Positions 26,679 through 34,941 of a stretch of DNA of 64,000 bases are shown piece by piece. How positions within the stretch are numbered: position 1 is the stretch's first letter; each line of letters opens with the position of its first letter. The notes under the pieces were generated by a model that searched no databases, had not been told where the DNA came from, and was given only the letters and a program-made list of their open reading frames with translations. The stretch covers positions 62,001-126,000 of the forward strand of contig NC_015727.1 of the NCBI RefSeq assembly GCF_000219215.1, given 5' to 3'. Both the position numbers and the translations under genes were made by a program. The DNA is from Cupriavidus necator N-1 (lineage in GTDB: Bacteria; Pseudomonadota; Gammaproteobacteria; Burkholderiales; Burkholderiaceae).

Positions 26679-26698
26679 GACTGTACGCTCGTACAGTC
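26679..26698. promoter_or_regulatory. TetR operator candidate 2
   Basis: GACTGTACGCTCGTACAGTC is the second copy of the palindrome, with symmetric GACTGTACG / CGTACAGTC arms apart from the centre. It lies 81 bp before the tetR start. The pair very likely lets the TetR protein repress both divergent promoters. Confidence 0.85.
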
Positions 26699-26778
26699 AA
26701 ACGTTACACTGGGGTAAACTCGGGTGCGAATGTGGCGAAGTGAGGTTCGCTACAATGGCGCGTCTATATGGAGGCAGC

Positions 26779-27474
26779 ATGGAAGGCAGGGAAGCGCGGA
26801 AGTCGGCGGTCGGGGCGCGGGGCAGGGCGCGGGAAGAAGTGCAGGGGCTGCCGATCCCGGAAGCGAGCAAGCGCGAACGCGTGCTCGATGCAGCGGAGCG
26901 GCTCTTTGCCGAGGGCGGCTTTGACGGCGTGTCGATGCGTGATATCGCGGCGGCCGCGGACGTTGGCTTGCCGCTGATCGTTTACCACTTCGAGACCAAA
27001 CGAAATCTGTACCGCGCGCTCTTTGAACGGCGTAAGACGCTCTTCGAGGCCCGGCTGGCGGCGCTACACGAACCCCTCATCGCCGGCGAGGATCCGGTGG
27101 AGCACATCGTGCGTGCGTTCGTGCAGCCAGTAATGCGGATCCAGGACACGGAGGCCGGCATTGCCTACGCCAAGCTCGTCGCACGCGAGGCATCGGATCC
27201 AAGAGAAGCTGAGCGAGGCATTGTTGCGGACTACTTCGACCCCTTTGCCATGGAATTCGTCAAGGCGATCCGCAAGGCCCTGCCAGGCAACAGCGCCGGC
27301 TATGCGCATTGGGCCTATCTGTTTGCCGTGGGGGCGCTGGTAATGAGCGTGTTCGACAGCCGTATCGAGCGCATCTCCGGCGGCAAGGTCAAGGCCGGCG
27401 ACGTGCGGCGCAAGTCCGAGTACCTGGTGACCTTCATCGCAGCGGGCATTCGCGCCGGGGCCGACCGGACCTGA
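26779..27474 (+). CDS. TetR-family transcriptional regulator
   Basis: 231 residues from the ATG at 26779, preceded by GGAGG with 5-bp spacing; longer upstream frames cross the operators and are rejected. The helix-turn-helix is at about residues 33-80 (RVLDAAERLFAEGGFDGVSM, RDIAAAADVGLPLIVYHFET), followed by a ligand-binding domain. It is divergent from the MFS/cyclase/fahA unit and two identical-type palindromes lie between, so it is the probable repressor of that unit and of itself. The inducer is unknown but likely the imported aromatic compound or an intermediate. Confidence 0.93.
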   Translation: MEGREARKSAVGARGRAREEVQGLPIPEASKRERVLDAAERLFAEGGFDGVSMRDIAAAADVGLPLIVYHFETKRNLYRALFERRKTLFEARLAALHEPLIAGEDPVEHIVRAFVQPVMRIQDTEAGIAYAKLVAREASDPREAERGIVADYFDPFAMEFVKAIRKALPGNSAGYAHWAYLFAVGALVMSVFDSRIERISGGKVKAGDVRRKSEYLVTFIAAGIRAGADRT

Positions 27475-27523
27475 ACAGACCCTTCTATGAGGGCGAGGAT
27501 GTCAAGCTCCTCCGGGATTGAAT

Positions 27524-29041
27524 TTCCATAGACATGACTGGCGCGATGCTTTCTCCTTGCAAGCCTCGAATCTTCGTGGGCTGACACGGCGTGAAACCGA
27601 GGTCGGGGTTACGTAAGGCCGGGACCCAGCCCCGGTCTACCTTCTATCCGTGCCCGGCGCAAGGCCGGGTCACCACATACCGCATGCGCGAGGCGCTGGA
27701 ACACCCCTGTTACCTGCGCGCGCCCCATCTAGAAGAACGGCTACCCGCTGGGGGCAGCCCGAGTCTGTTACGGGCGCGCTGACCTGCGATCGTTACCGCT
27801 TAGCCTTCCATACTCAGGCGGCATCACGTTGCGACTGGTTTGAAGCTGGCCTGGACTGGAATCTCGCCGTACTCGAGATAGCGCCACAGGCCAATAGCCA
27901 ATCGCCGTGCCAGTGCCACAATACCGATGCGCCGCATGCGCTTGCCACCTGGCGCAAAGCGCTCATTGAACCATTGGGTGAGCTGACTTGCAGGCTGGTA
28001 GCGTAACCAGCTCCACGCAAGTTCAATCATCAGCCAGCGGGCTCGTTTGTTGCCAGCCTTGCTGATGCCTTGCTCGACCTGGCTTTCGCCGCTGCTGTAG
28101 GGCGTCGGCGCCAAGCCCAGGGAGCTGGCGACTTCGCGCCGGTTGTGAAAGTTCCGCCAGCCAAACAGTTCCTTGACCAGGATCCAGGCACTGCCGACGC
28201 CAATCCCGCGCAGCCGCGCGAGCAGGGCGATCGCCGGCTGCGCGCCGGCCTTTACGGTCGCGTGCTGCTGGGCTTCGATCGTCCTGATCTGCGTAACCGC
28301 CAGTGACAGTCGCGCGACACTGCGCTCGATCTCGGCGCGCAGCCCCACAGGCAGTTGCGCGCCATGATCGTTCCACCAGTGCGCCCAGGAACGGCCGCCG
28401 ACGTGGGCGACCCGCAGGTTGTGCAATACCAGCAGCGAGCGAATTCGGTTGCTGAGGGCGGTGCGTTCCTGCCTGAGTCGCCCCAGTTCCCGGTGCAACC
28501 GCCGCTCGTCTTCTTGCTCCGGGGTGGGAACCCGCGCGACGCCCCACACGCGTCGCTCCCCCGCGTGATAACGCAGCAGCATCGAGAGCAGCTTGTCGCC
28601 GTCGAGCCGGTCGGTCTTGGCACGTCGTGCACGCCGGTTGACTTCGATACTGGACGAGTCCACCACCAGGTTATCAATGCCTTGTTCGGTCAGCCAGCGG
28701 TGCAGCCAGAAGCCATCGCGGCCAGCCTCGTAACAACTGCGGACCGGCACCTGCGATGTCAGTCCGCAGCGTGCTTTGGCCTTGGCAATCGCTCGCAGGA
28801 CCGCGTCCTTGTCACCGGCCGCCACCGTATACCGGCTCGGCCCGCGTACGCCGTCGCCAAGCGACAGCTTCCAACTCTTCTCGCCCAGTTCGAAGGCCAT
28901 ATACAGTCGACCAATAACTGCCCTATCCTGTCCTTGAAGGGCTGTGTCGGGCGCATTCATTTGCAGGCTCCTTTCGTAAAACGGGTTCGTGAAGCTTCGT
29001 TTTACTCCAGGGGGCTTATCTGTCCAGCCCTTCCATAGACA
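27524..29041 (-). mobile_element. IS110-family element, about 1.5 kb
   Basis: The sequence TTCCATAGACA occurs at 27524-27534 and again at 29031-29041, bracketing an IS110-type transposase gene at a distance of 1507 bp, the usual element length. The family leaves no staggered-cut duplication but is commonly flanked by a short shared core. The noncoding part downstream of the transposase (27535-27823, about 290 bp) is much longer than the upstream part (about 70 bp), as in the IS1111 group. A bridge RNA gene would be expected in that long noncoding end. Confidence 0.65.
27824..28960 (-). CDS. IS110/IS1111-family transposase
   Basis: 378 residues from the ATG at 28960, with AAGGAG 8 bp upstream. 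The RuvC-like DEDD domain is visible (AFELGEKSWKLSL, SCYEAGRDGFWLHRW, AKTDRLDGDKLLSMLLRY). A C-terminal Tnp20 domain carries GIGVGSAWILVKELFGWRNF and the active-site serine region TPYSSGESQVEQGISKAGNK. It is a serine/DEDD recombinase guided by a bridge RNA. The frame is intact. Confidence 0.94.
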   Translation of the reverse strand: MNAPDTALQGQDRAVIGRLYMAFELGEKSWKLSLGDGVRGPSRYTVAAGDKDAVLRAIAKAKARCGLTSQVPVRSCYEAGRDGFWLHRWLTEQGIDNLVVDSSSIEVNRRARRAKTDRLDGDKLLSMLLRYHAGERRVWGVARVPTPEQEDERRLHRELGRLRQERTALSNRIRSLLVLHNLRVAHVGGRSWAHWWNDHGAQLPVGLRAEIERSVARLSLAVTQIRTIEAQQHATVKAGAQPAIALLARLRGIGVGSAWILVKELFGWRNFHNRREVASSLGLAPTPYSSGESQVEQGISKAGNKRARWLMIELAWSWLRYQPASQLTQWFNERFAPGGKRMRRIGIVALARRLAIGLWRYLEYGEIPVQASFKPVAT

Positions 29042-29163
29042 GTATGACTTCCGTGAGGCAGAGGCTGGCCTGCCGCGAGGAATCAAACGCGGGTTAGCAT
29101 TGCTGCCAGAGCCGCACGGTGCGGACAGGGCCGCACCCGGCGATTTCCGGCACGGAGGCCAGC

Positions 29164-30294
29164 ATGGACCACGATAGCACGCTTTATGTAGGGCTCGACG
29201 TTCACAAGGAATCGATCACGGTCGCCTATGCGCTCGGCGAGGGCGAGGTTGAACTGCTCGGCAAGATCGGCACGACGAAGGCGGAAGTCGAACGCTTGTG
29301 CAAGCGCCTGCAGTCCAAAGCGCGACGGGTCAGGGTCGTCTACGAGGCGGGCCCATGCGGATATGGTCTTTACCGACAGCTTGCAGGGAAGGGATTCGAC
29401 TGCATGGTGTGCGCACCGTCGTTGATTCCCAAAAAGCCGGGTGAACGCGTCAAGACTGATCGACGTGACGCCGTGAAGCTCGTGCGTGCGCTCCGCGCGG
29501 GCGACCTGTCGAGGGTCTATGTGCCCACCGTGGAGGACGAAGCGTTCCGCGATCTCTCACGTGCGTGGGTAAGTGCCAAAGACGATCTGAAGCGTGCCCG
29601 GCAACGGCTGAAGGCCTTTCTGCTCTCGCATGGGGTGCGCTATGCGGGCCGGGCCGACTGGGGGCCGGCGCACCGGCGCTGGCTGAGCACGTATGCGTTC
29701 GACAGCGCGTGGCAGCAACTGGCGTTCGAGGAGCATCGACGCACGATCGAGGACCGCCTCGCGCAATGCGCCCGGCTGGAGGCCGCGTTGCGCGAGGCGG
29801 TCGTCAACTGGCACTTCTATCCGGCCGTGCTCGGCCTGCAAACGATGCGCGGCGTGCAATTCACCACAGCAGTGGGCATGCTCGCGGAGTTGGGCGATCT
29901 CTCGCGCTTTGAGCATCCGCGCCAATTGATGGCATGGCTGGGGGTGACACCATCCGAACACTCCTCCGGCGATAGGCGCCGTCAGGGCAGCATCACCAAG
30001 ACCGGCAACAGCTATGCAAGGAAGCTGCTCGTGGAGGCCGCCTGGAGCTACCGGCATCCGGCACGCGTAAGTCCCGACATTCAACGTCGGCACGAAGGCA
30101 TCCCGAAGGCTATCATCGATCGCGCCTGGGACGCGCAGGTCCGGCTATGCCGGCGCTATCGCAAGCTGGCCGCGCGAGGCAAAAACGCGAACATCGCGGT
30201 AGTCGCGACGGCTCGCGAACTGGCCGGCTTCATCTGGGACATCAGCCAGCTGTCCATGTCCTTGGCCGTATCGGAAGAGGCGCCCGCCGTGTAA
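29164..30294 (+). CDS. IS110-family transposase, second and distinct
   Basis: 376 residues from the ATG at 29164, with GGAGG 6 bp upstream. DEDD motifs are YVGLDVHKESITVAYA, VVYEAGPCGYGLYRQL and VKTDRRDAVKLVRALRAGDL. The Tnp20 part shows MRGVQFTTAVGMLAELGDLS and the serine region EHSSGDRRRQGSITKTGNS. It is clearly different from the transposase at 27824 and transcribed away from it. The element ends could not be located. The flanking sequence 30295-30500 may contain its 3' end. Confidence 0.93.
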   Translation: MDHDSTLYVGLDVHKESITVAYALGEGEVELLGKIGTTKAEVERLCKRLQSKARRVRVVYEAGPCGYGLYRQLAGKGFDCMVCAPSLIPKKPGERVKTDRRDAVKLVRALRAGDLSRVYVPTVEDEAFRDLSRAWVSAKDDLKRARQRLKAFLLSHGVRYAGRADWGPAHRRWLSTYAFDSAWQQLAFEEHRRTIEDRLAQCARLEAALREAVVNWHFYPAVLGLQTMRGVQFTTAVGMLAELGDLSRFEHPRQLMAWLGVTPSEHSSGDRRRQGSITKTGNSYARKLLVEAAWSYRHPARVSPDIQRRHEGIPKAIIDRAWDAQVRLCRRYRKLAARGKNANIAVVATARELAGFIWDISQLSMSLAVSEEAPAV

Positions 30295-30560
30295 CACAGC
30301 GCTTCGTCAACCACCCCACAACCCACTGGAAGAGTTTCCTGAAGGCGGCGTAGCCCGGGCATCCGAGTAACCCGCGAAGATACTACGCAAGGAATGTCAT
30401 CCGATTTGCGACCATAGGTAGCGGCAGGCTCGTTGGACGGACCTCTGTAATGCGGTAGCCAACCCGCGAATATCAGTGTGATCCACCGTCGAGAATTACT
30501 GCTACGTCGCCCTCAGGAAATTCAGATCAAATGCACTGACCAGAAACCGAACCAATCCGA

Positions 30561-30588
30561 TTGACAACGGAAGTCATATCAGTATCTA
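30561..30588 (+). promoter_or_regulatory. orphan sigma-70-like promoter
   Basis: TTGACA (30561-30566) and TATCTA (30583-30588) are separated by 16 bp in an AT-rich patch. No gene follows on the plus strand within the 548-bp gap 30295-30842, which otherwise shows nothing recognisable. It may drive a lost gene, an antisense transcript against the MocR gene or a small RNA. Confidence 0.35.
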
Positions 30589-30842
30589 ATCAACCGGTAT
30601 CTGGATTATCTAGAAATAGAAATCGTTCTCATGATAAGTCTCTGAGATGACCAGAGCGTTCCGCTTCCGCCGATGGAGCGACTTGCATCGCTGGCCAGCG
30701 AAAGTCCGTTAGCTTGGCTGGAGCCGACGTTCGATTGGCCGAGTGATCGCGTGGACCAACTACGCTTCATGGCCGAAACCGGAAATCCATCAGGTCGCCG
30801 ACGCCGCTGTCGCGTCGAACTTCCGCTCCCGACCCATTGCGA

Positions 30843-32258
30843 TCAGGTGAACTTTCGGATCAGGTGGTGCAGGCGATCGCAAGCGGCTGGAATCTGCTGT
30901 TCAATCGCTGTCGCCACCCCGAGTAGCAGCCCCGATCGCTGCGTAGATGTGGAACAGTACCAGCCCGACAACGCCGCGGGCGCGAGCCCATAGGCGTAGG
31001 CTTCCCGGGCGATCGTCTTGTCGTCGGCGTCGTCGGGGAGCCGCACCACCATAGCCAGTCCAGCCGGATAGGCCTCGAATTCCCGGGACTCGAGGCCTGC
31101 CAGCAGCGCTTGGCTTCGGGCCGCATAGATGCGCTTCATGCGCCGCAAGTGCCGCATGTAATGGCCGTCTCGCATGAACTCTGCCGTCGCCATCTGCACG
31201 GCCGGCCCAGGTGCGGAAGCCAGGCAGGCCACAGCTTCATCGAAACGGGATACCAGGGCCGGTGGCACCACGACGAAGCCCTGCCGCAGCGTCGGGCTGA
31301 TCGTCTTGCTGAACGTCCCGACATGAATGACCCGCCCCGCTCGATCCTGTGATGCCAGCGCCGGCGCCGCGTGGCGTTTGAGCTGGAGTTCACCCAAGTA
31401 GTCGTCTTCGATGATCCAGCTCTCCGAGCGGATCGCCCATTCGAGCAGTTGCACCCGGCGGGCCAGCGACAACGTCGGGCCCAGGGGCGCCTGTTGTCCC
31501 GCAGTGACCAGCGCCAGCGCGGCATCCGGTGCGTGCGTTTCGCCGTAGCTGACGTCGATGCCTTCATCATCGACAGGCACGGGAACAGTCGTGAGCTGGG
31601 AAATGGACAAGGCCCTGCGGCTCGGAAGAAAGCCCGGATTTTCGACCCATGCCTTGCGGCCTTCGGCCTGGAGCACGCGTAAGGCTATACCGAGCGCTCC
31701 CGAGAAACCTGCCGTGATGAAGATCTGCGAGGGCTGGCATTCGATGCCGCGTGACAAGGCGAGATGCGCGGCGATTTCCCGGCGGAGTTCATGCTCGCCG
31801 CGCGGGTCCGGATAGGACGCCGGCGCTTCGACTTCATCGCGCGCCGCACGGGCGCGCAGTCGTGCAAACAATGTGGTCGGAAAACAGTCCGATGCGGGCA
31901 CGCCCATCTGAAACACTGCGGGGCCGGGCAGGAAGTGCTGGTATAGATCGGATTGCAGATCCGTCTCGATCGACCGCGTCCGGTCCGTGCTCGGGCGCAC
32001 TGCCGGCGCGTGCTCGGAAACTCTTGTTCCGCCGGCACGCGACGAGACGATCAACTGCGCGTCGGTCAGCCGCTCGTAGGCGGTCTTGACGGTGCCGCGC
32101 GCCACGCCCAGCTGCGCTGCCAGGTCCACCCACGACGGCAGCCTGGCACCTGGAAGCAGTACCCCGCTCTCAATGGCGACGGTGATTCCCGCGCGTATCT
32201 GTTCTGCAAGTGCTGTCTTCGACGCGCGGTCGACCTTCAAATCCAGGATTTTCGCCAT
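30843..32258 (-). CDS. MocR/PdxR-type regulator (GntR DNA-binding domain fused to an aminotransferase fold)
   Basis: 471 residues, the usual MocR length. The GntR winged helix is at about residues 15-80 (SGVLLPGARLPSWVDLAAQL, GVARGTVKTAYERL). The class I aminotransferase-like domain from about 110 onward carries a lysine in HVGTFSKTISPTLRQGF that should bind pyridoxal phosphate as effector, plus IIEDDYLGEL. It is divergent from the cupin/nitroreductase genes, with an inverted repeat GGTTC-N8-GAACC (32290-32307) between them, and is their likely regulator. Confidence 0.92.
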   Translation of the reverse strand: MAKILDLKVDRASKTALAEQIRAGITVAIESGVLLPGARLPSWVDLAAQLGVARGTVKTAYERLTDAQLIVSSRAGGTRVSEHAPAVRPSTDRTRSIETDLQSDLYQHFLPGPAVFQMGVPASDCFPTTLFARLRARAARDEVEAPASYPDPRGEHELRREIAAHLALSRGIECQPSQIFITAGFSGALGIALRVLQAEGRKAWVENPGFLPSRRALSISQLTTVPVPVDDEGIDVSYGETHAPDAALALVTAGQQAPLGPTLSLARRVQLLEWAIRSESWIIEDDYLGELQLKRHAAPALASQDRAGRVIHVGTFSKTISPTLRQGFVVVPPALVSRFDEAVACLASAPGPAVQMATAEFMRDGHYMRHLRRMKRIYAARSQALLAGLESREFEAYPAGLAMVVRLPDDADDKTIAREAYAYGLAPAALSGWYCSTSTQRSGLLLGVATAIEQQIPAACDRLHHLIRKFT

Positions 32259-32289
32259 GGTTCGTGGTGCATTAGGATTTCAGGTTTTT

Positions 32290-32307
32290 GGTTCTTTTAT
32301 GCGAACC
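32290..32307. promoter_or_regulatory. possible MocR operator
   Basis: GGTTC and GAACC form an inverted repeat with an 8-bp spacer in the 87-bp gap between the divergent MocR and cupin genes. Position is the main support. Confidence 0.35.
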
Positions 32308-32345
32308 GCCTGACGTTCATGATTCTAGCCAACACGGAGCTGAAC

Positions 32346-32777
32346 ATGAAACGTCAACGCACACTTCTTTCTCTCGTTGTCGCTGCCAGCGTGGCCTATT
32401 CCGGGGTCGCTGCTGCTCATGGCGCGGAAACCGGCGGCCCTGGCGATGTCGTCAAGCCGAACTTTTCGCGCGCCATACAAAACATCCCGGGTAAATCGCT
32501 CGTTACCGTGGAAGTCATCTATCCACCCGGAGGCGCTTCGCTACCTCATACCCATGCCAAGTCGGCGTTCATCTATGCGTATGTTGTCTCGGGCAGCATC
32601 GCCAGCAAGGTGAATGACGAGCGGGAACGCGTCTACAAGGCTGGGGAGGCGTTTTTCGAGGAGCCGGGCTCACGCCATCCCGTGAGCCGGAACGCGAGCA
32701 AAACCGAACCAGCAAAGCTGTTGGCGGTATTCGTCGTTGATAGCAACGACAAAGAACTGACCACGCCGCTCAAGTAA
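32346..32777 (+). CDS. secreted cupin-domain protein
   Basis: 143 residues. The first 24 or so form a Sec signal peptide (MKRQRTLLSLVVAASVAYSG, then VAAAHG). A single cupin barrel follows, with metal-binding motif 1 in GASLPHTHAKSAFIYAYVVSG and motif 2 in EEPGSRHPVSRNAS. Such small periplasmic cupins are often called quercetin dioxygenase-like; the reaction is unknown. It starts a probable operon with a nitroreductase 64 bp downstream and is divergent from a MocR regulator. Confidence 0.88.
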   Translation: MKRQRTLLSLVVAASVAYSGVAAAHGAETGGPGDVVKPNFSRAIQNIPGKSLVTVEVIYPPGGASLPHTHAKSAFIYAYVVSGSIASKVNDERERVYKAGEAFFEEPGSRHPVSRNASKTEPAKLLAVFVVDSNDKELTTPLK

Positions 32778-32841
32778 GCATCGCCTCGGAACGCGAAGCA
32801 CTCGCATACCTACATCTGTCCCGTCACCCATAGGGATCACT

Positions 32842-33459
32842 ATGACCAACGCTGTCATCGACTGTATCTTGAGCCGCAGCGCGGCCAAGTACTACGACCC
32901 CACCGCGACCTTGAGCGACGAGCAAATCCGCGAGGTGGTGCGGATCGGCACAAGCGCGCCGACATCCTTCCACATGCAGAACTGGCGCTTCATCGCCGTA
33001 CGCTCGCCTGAAGCCAAGGCTCGGCTGAGTCCGATCGCTTGGAGCCAGCCCCCGATCACCGAAGCAGCCGTTACCTTCATCGTCTGCGGTCAGTTGGCCG
33101 ATTCCAGCGTAATACCAGATCGCCTGGCGCCGCTGGTGGAAGCGGGCGTCATGCCGGCAGAGATGGTGCCGGAATGGGAAATCCCCGCACGCAATCTGTA
33201 CATGGAGTACCCGCAGCGCCAGCGCGACGAGGCAGTACGCACTGCCACCTTCGGCGCGGCGGCGATGATCTACGCGGCCCGCTCGCTGGGCCTGGGTTCG
33301 ACGCCGATGATTGGTTTCGATGCCGAAGGGGTGCACCGCGAGTTCGGACTGGCCCAAGACGAAGTGCCGGTCCTGCTGTTGTCCGTAGGAGCGGAGCGTC
33401 TCGGAAACTGGCCGCAGAAGCCGCGCCTGCCAGTGGCCGATGTGTTGGACCTCGTTTAA
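32842..33459 (+). CDS. nitroreductase-family FMN oxidoreductase, copy 1
   Basis: 205 residues, typical of NfsA/NfsB-type enzymes. Expected FMN and dimer motifs are present: ILSRSAAKYYDPTATLSDEQ, GTSAPTSFHMQNWRFIAV, and LGLGSTPMIGFDAEGVHREF near the end. The enzyme should use NAD(P)H to reduce nitro groups, quinones or similar compounds. Bases 32842-33449 are repeated at 36460-37067 with two substitutions seen by eye, so this gene exists twice in the window. It follows the cupin gene. Confidence 0.93.
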   Translation: MTNAVIDCILSRSAAKYYDPTATLSDEQIREVVRIGTSAPTSFHMQNWRFIAVRSPEAKARLSPIAWSQPPITEAAVTFIVCGQLADSSVIPDRLAPLVEAGVMPAEMVPEWEIPARNLYMEYPQRQRDEAVRTATFGAAAMIYAARSLGLGSTPMIGFDAEGVHREFGLAQDEVPVLLLSVGAERLGNWPQKPRLPVADVLDLV

Positions 33460-33611
33460 TTGCTGATCACGCCCATCAAATAGACATTCAGACGCACTCG
33501 ACAGCGCCAGGTATTGAAGGCTTGCACGGTGCAAGACCCGCGAGCGCTGTGAGGGAAGGGCGGTGCACTGCATATATGTCAGAGGCACATTCAACTCAAG
33601 GAGGTTCGCAA

Positions 33612-34109
33612 ATGGCCAGTCCGATTCCTCTTCAAATTGCTGAAAAGGGCGCCGGTTCACTCAACTTCTTGGCCCTGCTTAGATGGGCTTTGGTCGTTAT
33701 CTTTCTTTGGTTCGGCGGAATGAAGTTCACCGCATACGAAGCAGCCGGTATCGCTCCGTTTATCGAACACAGTCCGATCATGAGCTGGCTGCACGCCCTA
33801 TTTGGAGTTCAAGGGGCAAGCTACGTGATAGGCGTACTTGAGCTATCCACCGCTGCGGCTCTTATTCTTGGGGCCTTCGAGCCCATTTTTTCAGCATTGG
33901 GAGCGGCGATGTCCGCCACGACCTATCTTATAACGCTCACCTTCTTCGTGAGCACACCTGGCGTGGCAGAAGCGACGGCGGGTGGATTCCCGGCGATTTC
34001 CGCAGCACCGGGCCAGTTCCTTCTTAAGGATCTTGTTCTACTGGCTGCATCGCTTTCTCTTCTCCTGGCATCTCTACGTGGTCCGTGGCTCAGCGATCAG
34101 AAGTCCTGA
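33612..34109 (+). CDS. DUF417 (YkgB/RclC-like) inner-membrane protein
   Basis: 165 residues from the ATG at 33612, preceded by a strong AAGGAGG. Four membrane segments are visible (ALLRWALVVIFLWFGGMKFT, YVIGVLELSTAAALILGAFE and two more), with the DUF417 signature FGGMKFTAYEA-GI-PFI--SP. In E. coli the relative RclC/YkgB belongs to the reactive-chlorine response. Together with nitroreductase and cupin neighbours this suggests a role against oxidants or electrophiles, but the activity is unknown. Confidence 0.88.
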   Translation: MASPIPLQIAEKGAGSLNFLALLRWALVVIFLWFGGMKFTAYEAAGIAPFIEHSPIMSWLHALFGVQGASYVIGVLELSTAAALILGAFEPIFSALGAAMSATTYLITLTFFVSTPGVAEATAGGFPAISAAPGQFLLKDLVLLAASLSLLLASLRGPWLSDQKS

Positions 34110-34268
34110 GTGGATAGGGCGATTCGCTGGCGCTAAGTTCTGCCGACGCGCGGAATGCGGCGGATCATCGGTGCCTGCAAATCGCCCGTTGGAGGTATTG
34201 GGCCACGTCCGCGCGCCGTCCGCGAGCAGCAGCCGGGCGGCCAGCATCCTCTATTTCGGGAGCATTCT

Positions 34269-34718
34269 ATGCAATCAGTCGAGATCAAAGCCATTGAAAA
34301 CTACGATTTTGATCTTTGGCTTCCGCTGTGGAAAGGCTATCAGAGGTTTTACGATGTGGATATTCCCGAGTCCGTGACGCTCCGGACCTGGGCACGCTTC
34401 TTGGACCCAGCGGAACCGATGCATGCAGCGCTTGCCATGGTTGGGGGGAAAGCATTGGGGCTGGTGCATTCGATCTACCACCGATCCACCTGGGAAACCG
34501 GCGACTACTGCTACCTGCAGGACCTGTTTGTTGCCGACCAGGCGCGTGGCGGCGGAATTGGCCGCGCGCTGATCGAGCATGTCTATGCGGATGCGAAACG
34601 TCGCGGGGCGTCCCGTGTGCACTGGCTGACGCACGAAGCCAACCATGGGGCCATGCAGCTTTACGACTGCATCGCTGATCGCTCGGAGTTCATCCAGTAC
34701 CGAAAACTATTTGCGTGA
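34269..34718 (+). CDS. GNAT-family N-acetyltransferase
   Basis: 149 residues from the ATG at 34269, with GGGAG upstream. The acetyl-CoA binding motif is clear: LQDLFVADQARGGGIGRALI (Q/R-x-x-G-x-G/A), followed by the strand RGASRVHWLTHEANHGAMQL. It transfers an acetyl group to an amine of an unknown small molecule or protein. It closes the plus-strand series cupin, nitroreductase, DUF417 protein. Confidence 0.92.
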   Translation: MQSVEIKAIENYDFDLWLPLWKGYQRFYDVDIPESVTLRTWARFLDPAEPMHAALAMVGGKALGLVHSIYHRSTWETGDYCYLQDLFVADQARGGGIGRALIEHVYADAKRRGASRVHWLTHEANHGAMQLYDCIADRSEFIQYRKLFA

Positions 34719-34802
34719 CACGCTGGTTCGGGTCCGTCCTCAGGACTCGTGCGGTGCATCGCCGAAAACCAACCGATACTCAGAAAGAGAAGGCCCAAGA
34801 AG

Positions 34803-34908
34803 ATGGTCGTGATCGGCGGTACGGGCCTGCTTCAGCCTGCTCGCGCAAAAGAGCCGGATCAGGCCGTCGCGGGGTGCCTCGACACTGCGCGATACGGCCC
34901 GCCCCGTA
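34803..34908 (+). pseudogene. possible N-terminal remnant of an NmrA/SDR-type NAD(P)-binding protein
   Basis: About 35 codons start KKMVVIGGTGLL, matching the first strand and glycine motif of atypical short-chain dehydrogenases, but similarity is lost immediately after. It lies just before the LysR gene, in the gap 34719-34941. It may be the stump of a deleted dehydrogenase. Confidence 0.35.
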
Positions 34909-34941
34909 GCTTAGGTCTTACTCCTTTCGATAGCTTTCATC

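Noticed and set aside
33039..33611. N-terminal extension of the DUF417 protein through the nitroreductase gene
   Set aside because: It is an out-of-frame reading of the nitroreductase; a strong AAGGAGG marks the start at 33612.
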